The notes under the pieces were generated by a model, which did no database searches, had not been told where the DNA came from, and saw nothing but the letters and a program-made list of their open reading frames with translations. Position numbers and translations under genes: made by a program. DNA of 64,000 bases from Cyanobacteria bacterium FACHB-DQ100 (lineage in GTDB: Bacteria > Cyanobacteriota > Cyanobacteriia > Leptolyngbyales > Leptolyngbyaceae), in contig JACJNW010000032.1 in assembly GCA_014695195.1 (NCBI GenBank), positions 62,001-126,000 on the forward strand, written 5' to 3'. Shown piece by piece: positions 1 to 8,277 of this stretch. Each line of letters starts with the position of its first letter. Position 1 is the first letter of the stretch.

Positions 1-403
1 AATCGAGCGGCACTGCAACTTGTAGATAGCCTACAATCCTCGCGCCGTTTTTTAGTGGAATCGTCAACTGCCTTAAAACACTGGCTGGAGATGTGATCGT
101 TCTCCAGCCGATCGTATCTTCTAACCTCAATGGAGAACTTTGATCAGAAGCTTGAAGTCGCCTTCTTCGAGCATCATACAATCGAACATAAGCAAATTGA
201 GGATTTGGAGTCATTGATGGTGATTGGTTGCTGCGGCTCAATTGACCCGTGAGAATCTGTGTTTGCTTCAGCAGGGTTTGATCAAATCGATCGAGTTGTT
301 CATTCACAGTCAGCCCATAGCCGATCGTTGCAAATAGCGTCAGAACCCCGCCCATGGAGAGCGTGTACCAGTAGGCTAAATTCCGGCGGCTGCGGTGAAA
401 CAT
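1..403 (-). CDS. Sensor histidine kinase, N-terminal part (runs off the window)
   Basis: This is the start of a membrane sensor kinase; the reading frame is open from the ATG at 403 to the window edge (134 codons), so the catalytic domains lie outside. The visible protein begins MFHRSRRNLAYWYTLSMGG and has one transmembrane segment at about residues 9-31. An extracytoplasmic stretch follows with a YVRLYDARRRR segment, as in RppB/NrsS-like cyanobacterial kinases. It starts 9 bp after the stop of the response regulator gene and runs in the same direction, so the two form one operon and presumably a cognate pair. The signal sensed cannot be read from this fragment. The kinase call rests on context and the N-terminal layout, because the HisKA and ATPase domains are not visible. 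Confidence 0.8.
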   Translation of the reverse strand, partial: MFHRSRRNLAYWYTLSMGGVLTLFATIGYGLTVNEQLDRFDQTLLKQTQILTGQLSRSNQSPSMTPNPQFAYVRLYDARRRRLQASDQSSPLRLEDTIGWRTITSPASVLRQLTIPLKNGARIVGYLQVAVPLD

Positions 404-412
404 GAGACGCAG

Positions 413-1099
413 TTATCTCGCTTCAGAGTCAATAGAAATCAATCGATAACCCACACCATACACGGTTTCAAGCCAGTTCTTGGCTCCAACTGCATCAAGC
501 CGTTGTCGCAGTCGTCGAACCAAGGTGGTGACTGCATTGCTTTCGGGTTGACTGCCCCAACCCCACAAGGCTTGCTCTACCTGATCGTGTGTCACCACTT
601 GGCGCGGATGCCGCATAAAATATTCCATCAACTGAAATTCTCGTCCTGATAGTTGCACCGTCGTTTGTTGGCGCTCTAGAGTCAAGGTGTTGAGGTGCAA
701 CTGTAAATCTCCCAAACTCAGCGTGTCGCCTTGCCACAACGGGGATCGTCGCCGTAATGCGCGCACCCGTGCCAATAATTCCATCACATCCACGGGTTTA
801 ACGAGATAATCATCGGCTCCAGCATCTAGTCCTGTCACTTTATCGATCGTCGTATCCTTTGCGGTTAGCATTAACACCGGAGCCGTCTTGCCTACCTGCC
901 GAAACTGCCGACACAGTTCGATTCCGCTGATTTGAGGCAGCATCCAATCGAGAATTAGCAGGTCATAGGGACGATCGAGCATCAGCGATCGGGCTGTCAT
1001 TGCTTCAGCGATCGCATCAACAATATGTCCCGCTTTTTCTAGCGCGGCTTGCAAAGGTTCTAGTTGAAGGGAATCATCCTCAACCAGTAGAATCAGCAT
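413..1099 (-). CDS. OmpR/PhoB-family response regulator (RppA/NrsR-like)
   Basis: A 228-residue two-component transcription factor. The receiver domain (about 1-118) has the acidic pair in LLVEDDS, the phosphoacceptor Asp in LLILDWMLP, the Thr/Ala switch in LMLTAKD and the conserved Lys in DDYLVKPVD. The winged-helix DNA-binding domain (about 128-225) ends with the typical ...TVYGVGYRL. It is followed in the same operon by a sensor kinase gene 9 bp downstream. The arrangement regulator-then-kinase is typical of cyanobacterial RppAB/NrsRS pairs that respond to redox or metal signals. That assignment is by resemblance only. A short divergent membrane-peptide ORF lies upstream. Confidence 0.93.
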   Translation of the reverse strand: MLILLVEDDSLQLEPLQAALEKAGHIVDAIAEAMTARSLMLDRPYDLLILDWMLPQISGIELCRQFRQVGKTAPVLMLTAKDTTIDKVTGLDAGADDYLVKPVDVMELLARVRALRRRSPLWQGDTLSLGDLQLHLNTLTLERQQTTVQLSGREFQLMEYFMRHPRQVVTHDQVEQALWGWGSQPESNAVTTLVRRLRQRLDAVGAKNWLETVYGVGYRLISIDSEAR

Positions 1100-1170
1100 A
1101 TTCGCTCCTCAAACTAACTTTCCTATTCTAGAAAATGCTTGAAGATTCACCTCGATAAAGGAATGTTCCC

Positions 1171-1329
1171 TTGAAAAGCTTACCCAATCTAGGACTTTGG
1201 TTTTGGTTGTCACTACCCCTGCTCGGCATGTTGTTTTGGACAAGCAGTGGTTGGATTGTTGATCGGCAATTGAAACAGAATAATCAAAGCGTAGAAAGTA
1301 TTCAAATTAAGATAGTCGAGATTCGATAA
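1171..1329 (+). CDS. Possible small single-span membrane protein divergent from the response regulator
   Basis: An open frame of 52 codons starts at TTG (1171) with a good ribosome-binding site, AAAGGA, 8 bases upstream. The peptide begins LKSLPNLGLWFWLSLPLL and has one hydrophobic span (about residues 8-26). A polar, Gln/Glu-rich tail ends in KIVEIR. It is divergent from the two-component operon, with 71 bp between the starts, so it may share its control region. I do not recognise a family. The good ribosome-binding site and coherent membrane-protein composition favour a real gene; short length and the TTG start keep confidence moderate. Confidence 0.45.
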   Translation: MKSLPNLGLWFWLSLPLLGMLFWTSSGWIVDRQLKQNNQSVESIQIKIVEIR

Positions 1330-1448
1330 TTCCTGCGTTGTTTAACGGTGCGATTGCCATCTTTATCAGTTGTTTGACAGCATCGTTGCTCTCATCAAAT
1401 AAATGCGCGACAAGCGATGAATCGCGATCGACGGCAGGAAGGGGTAAG

Positions 1449-2132
1449 TTAAGATTCGGGCAAATCACCGAAGCGATCGCGGTATCGCTGAAGTTCGGTG
1501 GCAAGGGCTTCGGCACGTTGGCGTTCTTGAGCAGCTTGCGATTCGGCAGCTTCGAGGGCAGTCGCTAATTCATCGGGGATCAGTAATTTCTCACCCGTTT
1601 CTAAGCGATAAAACCCAATCAGGTTGCCCTCGACGGTGAGACGAAGCTGTAGGGGTTGGCTTTGACCATCGGCAATGAGCTCGTAAGTTTCGCCTCTCAA
1701 GCGATAGCCCCGGAGTTTTTCTGGGATCCATTCGCCTTTAGGATCAAATTGCCAATATTCTTGAACACCCAATTGTTCGTAAAGCGTTTTCTTAAAGCTT
1801 TCGTCCTGGGTTCTGGTTCCGGGCGAAGTCATCTCAAAAATCACGGCAGGAACTTGCCCTTCTTCCCAGATTTTGTAGTTGTCGCGTCCCCCTGGTTCGA
1901 CCCCAAAAATCACCATCACATCAGGCGCAGTCCGCAGCCTGGGAAAGCCTTGCGCGTAGTAGAGAAACTGGTTGCCTAAAACGGTTGCTTGCTGACCTGT
2001 GAGGTATTGGCGCAATACTTCCAGGGTGATGAGTAAAGCATAGAAATGGTCGTAAGTTTCTGCCACGGGTTCACCATCGCCAGTGGGATAGAAAATTTCT
2101 GGAGTTTGAGAAGCAGAAGCAAGAGCCGTCAT
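1449..2132 (-). CDS. Uma2 family protein (DUF820, PD-(D/E)XK-like fold)
   Basis: A 227-residue member of the Uma2/DUF820 family, which is greatly expanded in cyanobacteria and has a restriction-endonuclease-like fold. Visible hallmarks are TAPDVMVIFGV, the AVIFEMTSPGT segment holding the putative catalytic Glu, and the K(T)LYEQLGVQEYWQFDP motif. The last 40 residues are a charged, Ala/Gln/Arg-rich predicted coiled coil, common in this family. The ATG at 2132 has GGAGG 7 bases upstream. The biological role of Uma2 proteins is unsettled. Two more Uma2 loci occur in the window (a remnant at 37141-37620 and a shorter gene at 61881-62432). Confidence 0.87.
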   Translation of the reverse strand: MTALASASQTPEIFYPTGDGEPVAETYDHFYALLITLEVLRQYLTGQQATVLGNQFLYYAQGFPRLRTAPDVMVIFGVEPGGRDNYKIWEEGQVPAVIFEMTSPGTRTQDESFKKTLYEQLGVQEYWQFDPKGEWIPEKLRGYRLRGETYELIADGQSQPLQLRLTVEGNLIGFYRLETGEKLLIPDELATALEAAESQAAQERQRAEALATELQRYRDRFGDLPES

Positions 2133-2234
2133 CGCTGTGCCTCCAGTGCGTGTGATCTAGTTTCGTGTGATCTAGTTTATTGTACGATCGTAGCGGATAT
2201 CTAAATACCGATGAGCGGATTTGGTCGGTGTAGT

Positions 2235-2987
2235 TTATGCGAGCTGTCTCAGCACCGTAATGTAGCGATCGATCGCATGATCCTTAAATCGCTGACTGAC
2301 GAAGTTAAGACTAAACCGTCGTCCAATTCGGATCTCTTTGTCTACAGCGCGATATCCCTGCCACCAGCGCGGTAACTCTGGGACAAGATCCATTCCATGA
2401 ACTATTCGGTAGCTGTTGGGAACTCGCTGATTGAAAGACTCACGAAATCCATCGTTTCCGACATTCGGTGCGCCATAAGTGTAGGCTTCGATCGTCACTT
2501 TATCAGAAAAATTGTACTGAACATCTACAGCGCATAAGGTTGCTAAGGCTCCACCTAGACTATGCCCCGTTGCAACGACACTGGATATCGCATTGTTTCT
2601 AATGTAATCATGAATTTTATCCCGCACCGCAAAATAAGCTGCAACAAAGCCTTGGTGGATCAGTGCTCCCGAACGATTAGAGCCAGCATACGGATAGGTT
2701 TTCTCCTGTGGCTCAACAATCAATTCTCGAATCACGTTTTGGTCAAACTGAGTGCGTTCTAGTTTAGTGTTAAAATTTGTTTCCCAATCTTCCGAGGATT
2801 TGCTACCTCTAAACACAATCGTTGCTGCGGTTCCTTCTACTAAAATCGCGCATTGGGTATCTGTTTTTGGTTCACTAATCAGGACAGGGTTAACGGTGAT
2901 GCCGTCAAACTTAATAGTGTCGAAGTTCTCATAAATCTTTTGACAAAGAAGAGCGTACTTTACAGCTTTTGTATAATCAATCGACAT
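2235..2987 (-). CDS. Class 3 lipase family protein
   Basis: An alpha/beta hydrolase of the fungal-lipase-like class 3 family, about 250 residues. The nucleophile elbow GHSLGGALATL is clear, preceded by a lid/oxyanion region with VFRGSKSSEDW. A downstream Asp (HGMDLVPELP) and a His in the C-terminal part (FKDHAIDRY) complete the probable Ser-Asp-His triad. No signal peptide is seen, so the enzyme is probably cytoplasmic or membrane-associated and would hydrolyse glycerolipid or ester bonds. The frame is open 11 codons further upstream, but the inner ATG at 2987 has a GGAGG just upstream, so I prefer it. It is a single gene flanked by non-coding DNA on both sides. Confidence 0.85.
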   Translation of the reverse strand: MSIDYTKAVKYALLCQKIYENFDTIKFDGITVNPVLISEPKTDTQCAILVEGTAATIVFRGSKSSEDWETNFNTKLERTQFDQNVIRELIVEPQEKTYPYAGSNRSGALIHQGFVAAYFAVRDKIHDYIRNNAISSVVATGHSLGGALATLCAVDVQYNFSDKVTIEAYTYGAPNVGNDGFRESFNQRVPNSYRIVHGMDLVPELPRWWQGYRAVDKEIRIGRRFSLNFVSQRFKDHAIDRYITVLRQLA

Positions 2988-3194
2988 ACAACCTCCGGTG
3001 GCAACTAAAGTATTGTGCATTATTTAACTACCATTAAACTGAGTCGTTTTCAGAAGATTTTTCTAAGAAGGAATAGCGATCGCATCGAATTAATTCTTTG
3101 AATTCTAATTCTGTTTCCTTTTCTACTGGTTAGCTAGAGTGTGAGAAACTACAGTTGCATTCACAGCCCAGCTATTTTTCTAGAGCAATTTAAT

Positions 3195-3860
3195 ATGGCA
3201 ACTTATGTAATTACGGGAGCAAATCGAGGAATTGGCTACGAATTTTGTCGTCAACTGCAAGAGCGAGGAGACACGGTGATTGCCGTCTGCCGCGCTGCCT
3301 CTGAAGAATTGCAGCAGCTAGGCGTACAGCTTGAGACTGGGATCGATATTACTTCAGACGCTTCGGTTGCAGAGTTGCAAAATCGACTACAAAAGACCAC
3401 GATCGATGTTCTCATCAACAATGCAGGTATTCTCAAGCGAGTGACGTTAGATAACCTCGACTTCGATAGCATTCGCGAACAGTTTGAAGTGAATGCTCTA
3501 GGCGCATTGCGAGTCACTCATGCGTTGCTACCGCATCTTAAAAACGGCTCTAAGATTGTCTTGATGACTAGCCGAATGGGGTCGATCGCAGACAATACCT
3601 CTGGCAGTTCTTATGGGTATCGAATGTCGAAGGTGGCGCTATCAATGGCAGGAAAGTCGTTGGCGCATGATCTAAAACCGCGTGGAATTGCAGTAGCGAT
3701 TCTACATCCGGGTCTAGTGCAAACGCGAATGACAAACTTTACGCCTGGAGGTATTACACCAGAAGAATCTGTGAAGGGACTTCTAGCTCGTATTGATGAG
3801 TTGACTTTGGAAAATACGGGAACATTCTGGCACGCAAAGGGTGAAGTGCTACCCTGGTAA
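3195..3860 (+). CDS. Short-chain dehydrogenase/reductase (SDR)
   Basis: A 221-residue classical SDR. The Rossmann motif TGANRGIG is at residues 6-13, NNAG is near 80 and the catalytic Ser lies in LMTSRMGS. The YxxxK pair is in SYGYRMSKVA, and HPGLVQT follows as in the C-factor/sniffer-like carbonyl reductases. It would use NAD(P)(H) to oxidise or reduce an unknown alcohol/carbonyl in the cytoplasm. An upstream in-frame codon at 3141 extends the frame, but the protein clearly begins MATYVITGANRG at 3195. No operon partner is evident; the next gene on this strand, eboA, is 284 bp away. Confidence 0.9.
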   Translation: MATYVITGANRGIGYEFCRQLQERGDTVIAVCRAASEELQQLGVQLETGIDITSDASVAELQNRLQKTTIDVLINNAGILKRVTLDNLDFDSIREQFEVNALGALRVTHALLPHLKNGSKIVLMTSRMGSIADNTSGSSYGYRMSKVALSMAGKSLAHDLKPRGIAVAILHPGLVQTRMTNFTPGGITPEESVKGLLARIDELTLENTGTFWHAKGEVLPW

Positions 3861-3876
3861 GCCGAAGTCGTCTAGC

Positions 3877-4118
3877 ATGAGTTCGGCGGCAATTAACCGA
3901 TTGATCGATCGCACGCGAGAAAACTTGTCGAAGACCACGAGAGAGCACTACAGCCTGATTTCATCCATTCTCTAACAGATTTTAGAATCTTCATCTCTCC
4001 ATTCAACAACGCTGGGAAACCTGCACGAAAAGATGAAGTTTTCATCAACTTCACTCTAAAAGACTTGAGATATTCAGTGGTTCTACTTAATGATGGTGCA
4101 ACGAGCAAATGCTTGTAG
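3877..4118 (+). pseudogene. Possible frameshifted small gene, unrecognised
   Basis: Between the SDR gene and eboA two adjacent frames look protein-like and together would make one short protein of about 80 residues. The first frame, from ATG 3877, reads MSSAAINRLIDRTREN and then stops. A neighbouring frame without its own start continues as KLVEDHERALQPDF, then NNAGKPARKDEVFINFTLKDL, to a stop at 4116-4118. Composition is even and unlike random translation, which suggests a frameshifted or decayed gene. I cannot name a family, and it could be chance. Confidence 0.28.
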
Positions 4119-4144
4119 ATGTGTAAGGTCACTTCGTAAATATA

Positions 4145-5035
4145 ATGCAACCACCAACCTTAGTTTCTGGGTTGGCTCCAGCAGCTATGTTCTTGTATGC
4201 CTGCCTGGAGCGCCGCTTAAATGACACCGCCTTTAGCTGGTTAAATGAAACGGTTCATCAAATAGAAGAAGGAGCCTCTGAACGTCTCTTTATTGCTCGA
4301 TTTAGCGCTGTCCCCAGACATTTGGGAAAATCTGATCTTGATCTTGCTGACAAAGATGTCCAAGCGTTCGATCGCGTTCGTCCGGGATTGTTGCTGAAGC
4401 ACTGGAGCCTAGATCAAGCAGGACGAGCCTTGTTAGTTCTTGCTTGGGCAGACTCTCATCCTGATTCCTATATTAGTACGGTCGAAAAGCTGTTTTCAGC
4501 AGCAGAGATGGGTGAACTGGTGGCGCTTTATCAGGTACTACCACTGCTTCCTCATCCCGATCGCTTGCTCACCCGAGCGCTCGACGGCATTCGCACCAAT
4601 ATCACAGCCGTATTTAATGCTCTTACTCTAAACAATCCTTACCCTGCTGAATACTTTAGCGAAGATGCCTGGAATCAACTGGTGCTGAAGGCTCTGTTTG
4701 TCGGTAGTCCGCTCCATGCGATCGTTGGTTTAGATCGTCGCGCCAATCCTAAGCTGGCTCGAATGCTGTCAGACTATGCTCACGAGCGCTGGGCAGCAGG
4801 GCGACCCGTTAATCCTGAACTGTGGCGAGTAGCGGCTCCGTATCTAGAGCGCGATCGCATCAATGATCTCACTAGATTGATCTCTAGTGCTGATTCACAG
4901 GAGCAAAAAGCGGGAGCGCTTGCCTGTGCAGCCTCTCCACTACCAGAAGCTCAGGCTCTTCTGGTACAAGTCCCCCACCTACAACAGCAGATCCAGCATG
5001 GTGAACTGTCCTGGGAGCACTTTGCTCTGCTCTAA
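4145..5035 (+). CDS. eboA: EboA domain protein
   Basis: First gene of a complete ebo operon. The product is 296 residues, largely alpha-helical, with no signal peptide and no recognisable catalytic motif; this matches EboA in size and in its characteristic start (an ACLERR segment followed by a KSDLDL segment). The ebo genes are known in cyanobacteria and some algal plastids. In Nostoc they are needed to move the scytonemin monomer precursor to the periplasm. EboA itself has no assigned reaction. The identification depends strongly on the gene order eboA-B-C-D-E-F, which is intact here. The preceding 280 bp must hold the operon promoter; I could not pick a convincing -10/-35. Confidence 0.88.
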   Translation: MQPPTLVSGLAPAAMFLYACLERRLNDTAFSWLNETVHQIEEGASERLFIARFSAVPRHLGKSDLDLADKDVQAFDRVRPGLLLKHWSLDQAGRALLVLAWADSHPDSYISTVEKLFSAAEMGELVALYQVLPLLPHPDRLLTRALDGIRTNITAVFNALTLNNPYPAEYFSEDAWNQLVLKALFVGSPLHAIVGLDRRANPKLARMLSDYAHERWAAGRPVNPELWRVAAPYLERDRINDLTRLISSADSQEQKAGALACAASPLPEAQALLVQVPHLQQQIQHGELSWEHFALL

Positions 5036-5082
5036 GTAGCGTTTCTGAAAATCTACATCTGTCCAACAATCAACCAATTGCC

Positions 5083-6006
5083 ATGCAGCCAAACTCCATG
5101 ATGTTTATCGATCCTCATATCCATATGTCATCCCGCACCACCTATGATTATCTGGTGATGCAGCAATATGGAGTCGTTGCCTTGATTGAGCCTTCCTTCT
5201 GGTTGGGGCAGCCTCGTACCAGCGCAGGAACATTCAAAGACTATTTCAATAGTCTGGTGGGTTGGGAGCGATTTCGGGCTGGACAGTTTGGAATGCGCCA
5301 TTACTGTACTATCTCCATCAATCCAAAAGAAGCCAACAATGAAGCCCTGGCGGAGGAAGTAATGGAGCTATTACCGCTCTACGCTGGCAAAGAAGGGGTA
5401 GTCGCGATCGGAGAAATTGGCTTTGATGAGATTACAAAGGCAGAAGAGAAATACTTTCGCCTACAGCTTGAGCTTGCAAAAGAACTCGATAAGCTAGTGC
5501 TGGTACATACTCCCCATCGCAACAAAAAAGAGGGAACCACGTTGAGCATGGACATTTGCTTGGAACATGGGATCGATCCTCAACGAGTCATAATCGATCA
5601 TTGCAACGAGGAAACCGTTGAAGAAGTAGTAAATCGGGGTTTTTGGTGTGCGTTTTCTATCTATCCCAATACCAAGATGGGGAATGAACGAATGGTAGAA
5701 CTGGTGCGGCGCTATGGCAGCCAGCAAATCATGATCAACAGCGCAGCAGACTGGGGAATGAGCGACCCGTTAGCAGTTCCTAAAACCGCTCAACTGATGC
5801 TTCAGTGCGGAATTCCCGAAGAGCAGGTGAGAGCAGTTAGCTATAGCAATGCGCTTGCAGCTTATGGTCAAAGCGGTGAAATGAAAGAAGAGGACTGGCT
5901 GAATCCTCTCCCTGTCGATCAGCGTCAACTTTACAGTGGCAACTCGGTTCTACGAGGACAAACCCCTGTGTACGATGCCGAGCAAGAATCTTTAATCATT
6001 CGGTAA
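5083..6006 (+). CDS. eboB: EboB, TatD-like metal-dependent hydrolase
   Basis: A 307-residue TIM-barrel amidohydrolase of the TatD type. The metal-binding HxH is in FIDPHIHM at residues 8-15. The conserved Glu is in GEIGFDE, and His residues occur in LVHTPH and IIDHCNEE. Substrate is unknown. It is the second gene of the ebo operon, 47 bp after eboA. The start MQPNSMM has three possible Met codons (residues 1, 6, 7) and no strong ribosome-binding site to choose among them; I used the first. Confidence 0.9.
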   Translation: MQPNSMMFIDPHIHMSSRTTYDYLVMQQYGVVALIEPSFWLGQPRTSAGTFKDYFNSLVGWERFRAGQFGMRHYCTISINPKEANNEALAEEVMELLPLYAGKEGVVAIGEIGFDEITKAEEKYFRLQLELAKELDKLVLVHTPHRNKKEGTTLSMDICLEHGIDPQRVIIDHCNEETVEEVVNRGFWCAFSIYPNTKMGNERMVELVRRYGSQQIMINSAADWGMSDPLAVPKTAQLMLQCGIPEEQVRAVSYSNALAAYGQSGEMKEEDWLNPLPVDQRQLYSGNSVLRGQTPVYDAEQESLIIR

Positions 6007-6080
6007 TGCTTGATACTTGTTTCTATTCTTTGAATACCAGGACAGGTCTCTCAATACAACTCTTTTAGAACCCTACCCCG

Positions 6081-7013
6081 ATGAATACAACCAGTATGCA
6101 GTCCGCCTCGCTATGGGCCTACCTGCAATTGATGCGACCTGCCAATATCCTCACTGCCTGGGCAGACATTCTGCTAGGATATGCGGCGGCTGGGCAAGTG
6201 AGTCAAATCCAGGCAGTGCTGGCTGGAACGGTATCTATAGTAGAGCTAGTTCCCCTTGGTTGGCTGTTGTTAGCAACGACAGGACTCTACGCCGGGGCGG
6301 TTGTCTTCAATGATGTGTTTGATGCAGAGCTAGATGCAGAGGAGCGTCCTGAACGTCCGATTCCTAGTGGTCGAGCTTCACGACAGGGAGCAACAATTTT
6401 AGGAAGCGTGCTGCTACTGGGCGGCATTGCGGCGGCGGCTCAAGTCTCTCTGATCAGTGCTTTATTGGCGATCGCGATCACGATTGCAGCACTACTGTAT
6501 GACAGTGCGGGCAAGCACCAGGATCAGTTTGGCCCGATCAATATGGGGCTATGTCGGGGAGGAAACTTGCTCTTGGGGATTAGTGCGGCTCCGGAATTGT
6601 TGAGTGATCGCTGGTTCTTGGCTTTGATCCCGATCGTATACATTATTGCGGTTACAGCGATTAGTCGGGGCGAGGTGCAAGGAGGCAAGCGTGAAACCGG
6701 GATTGCTGCGCTGGTGCTAGCCGGAGCTGTGATTTCAGCAATTTTGCTACTGGGATTCCTGCCTGTTTATCACTTGCTTGCTGCTGTTCCTTTTGTGCTG
6801 TTATTTGCGGGATTGATTCTCCCTGCTTTTATTAAAGCGACTCAAGATCCCAGCCCCAAAACGATTCAAAACGCTGTGAAATCAGGAGTTCTTTCCTTGA
6901 TTGTGATGGATGCTGCTGTAGCGGCTGGTTTTGCTGGATGGCTGTACGGAGCGATGTTACTCGTGTTGCTTCCCCTATCTATGCTTCTAGCGCGATTGTT
7001 CGCTGTAACCTAA
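6081..7013 (+). CDS. eboC: EboC, UbiA-family prenyltransferase
   Basis: An integral membrane protein of 310 residues with eight or nine hydrophobic spans. The UbiA signature is visible as NDVFDAELDAEERPERPIPS (about residues 77-96), the Mg-diphosphate-binding NDxxD-type site. A second polar loop, YDSAGKHQDQFGPINMG, follows. UbiA enzymes attach isoprenoid chains to aromatic or other acceptors in the membrane. The ebo operon suggests that a prenylated carrier or product is involved in exporting a metabolite, which is inference. It starts 74 bp after eboB. Confidence 0.92.
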   Translation: MNTTSMQSASLWAYLQLMRPANILTAWADILLGYAAAGQVSQIQAVLAGTVSIVELVPLGWLLLATTGLYAGAVVFNDVFDAELDAEERPERPIPSGRASRQGATILGSVLLLGGIAAAAQVSLISALLAIAITIAALLYDSAGKHQDQFGPINMGLCRGGNLLLGISAAPELLSDRWFLALIPIVYIIAVTAISRGEVQGGKRETGIAALVLAGAVISAILLLGFLPVYHLLAAVPFVLLFAGLILPAFIKATQDPSPKTIQNAVKSGVLSLIVMDAAVAAGFAGWLYGAMLLVLLPLSMLLARLFAVT

Positions 7014-7052
7014 TCTTTGCGTTTTTTGCTGCTGTTCATTCTCCAAATAACT

Positions 7053-8255
7053 ATGACATCTTTATTGCGCCGTCCTGCTCGTCCTCAACAGTCCTCGCTC
7101 CCGATCCTTAAACAGCAGTTTGAAGTAAACTTTCGATATGAAGTTCACTTTACACAAGGCTTATTTCGGACAGATAATCCACTCCTGGCGCAAGTCATTG
7201 CTCAACAGGCAGATGCAGACGCTAAAAAAATGTTGGTTGTGGTCGATGGAGGCTTGCTCCCGCATCATCCCCAGCTATTGAATCAAATTGAATCCTATAC
7301 CAAAGCTTACCCAAAGTTAGCCCTGCCCATTTCTCCGATCGTGGTTCCCGGTGGTGAAGCCGCAAAGAACAATCCTAGTCTAATTGAGCAACTGCATCAG
7401 GCGGTCGATGACATTGGGTTATGTCGTCACTCTTATGTAGTCGCGATCGGTGGTGGTGCGGTATTGGATATGGTTGGCTATGCTGCGGCAACCGCTCATC
7501 GGGGCATTCGCCTGATTCGAGTACCCACTACGGTTCTGGCTCAGAATGACTCTGGAATTGGCGTGAAAAATGGTATTAATGCCTTCAACAAAAAGAACTT
7601 TTTAGGAACCTTTGCGCCACCCTTTGCGGTACTGAATGACTTTGAGTTTTTAACGACGCTCGACGATCGCGACTGGCGATCGGGCATGGCGGAAGCAATC
7701 AAAGTGGCGTTGATCAAATCACCTGAATTTTTCACCAACATTGAAGCTCAAGCAGAGGCACTCGCACGACGAGAGATGCCAGCGATGCAGCACCTCATCT
7801 ATCACTGTGCCCAACTTCATCTAGAGCATATTGCCGGACATGGCGATCCGTTTGAACTGGGATCATCGCGACCCTTGGATTTTGGGCACTGGGCAGCGCA
7901 TCGATTAGAGCGGCTCACGAATTATGAATTGCGGCATGGAGAAGCAGTTGCGATCGGGATTGCGCTGGATGCAACCTATTCCTATTTAATCAATCTTTTA
8001 CCTGAAGCAGATTGGCAACGCATTTGTAAAACTCTGAAAACATTAGGCTTTACGCTGTTTGTTCCAGAGTTAACTAGCTATCTTGATGAGCCAGAGCACC
8101 CTTTATCCCTGTTTCGCGGGCTGAGTGAATTTCGGGAACATTTAGGCGGAGAGCTAACGTTGATGCTATTAAAGCAAGTGGGTCAGGGTCTGGAAGTCCA
8201 TCACGTTGATTGGGAACAGTACCGCAAAGCGATCGCGATTCTATCTACTCTCTAA
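7053..8255 (+). CDS. eboD: EboD, 3-dehydroquinate synthase-like enzyme
   Basis: A 400-residue protein of the dehydroquinate synthase/sugar phosphate cyclase superfamily. Landmarks are VVVDGGLL, VVPGGEAAKN, the NAD-binding AIGGGAVLDMVGYAAATAHRG, PTTVLAQNDSGIGVKNGIN and the metal/substrate segment LRHGEAVAIGIALD. It is likely a cyclase acting on a sugar phosphate other than DAHP, since housekeeping AroB is usually encoded elsewhere; this is inference. The frame is open from a TTG at 7017, but the first sensible start is ATG 7053 (MTSLLRRPARP). It follows eboC closely and precedes eboE by 22 bp. Confidence 0.93.
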   Translation: MTSLLRRPARPQQSSLPILKQQFEVNFRYEVHFTQGLFRTDNPLLAQVIAQQADADAKKMLVVVDGGLLPHHPQLLNQIESYTKAYPKLALPISPIVVPGGEAAKNNPSLIEQLHQAVDDIGLCRHSYVVAIGGGAVLDMVGYAAATAHRGIRLIRVPTTVLAQNDSGIGVKNGINAFNKKNFLGTFAPPFAVLNDFEFLTTLDDRDWRSGMAEAIKVALIKSPEFFTNIEAQAEALARREMPAMQHLIYHCAQLHLEHIAGHGDPFELGSSRPLDFGHWAAHRLERLTNYELRHGEAVAIGIALDATYSYLINLLPEADWQRICKTLKTLGFTLFVPELTSYLDEPEHPLSLFRGLSEFREHLGGELTLMLLKQVGQGLEVHHVDWEQYRKAIAILSTL

Positions 8256-8277
8256 AGTTCTATTTGTCATCCTAGTC

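Noticed and set aside
1307-1516. A 69-codon minus-strand ORF overlapping the end of the Uma2 gene
   Set aside because: Its second half (HLFDESNDAVKQLIKMAIAP) looks protein-like, but the first half is a shadow of Uma2 and there is no family I can name. It might be a leftover of a lost gene.
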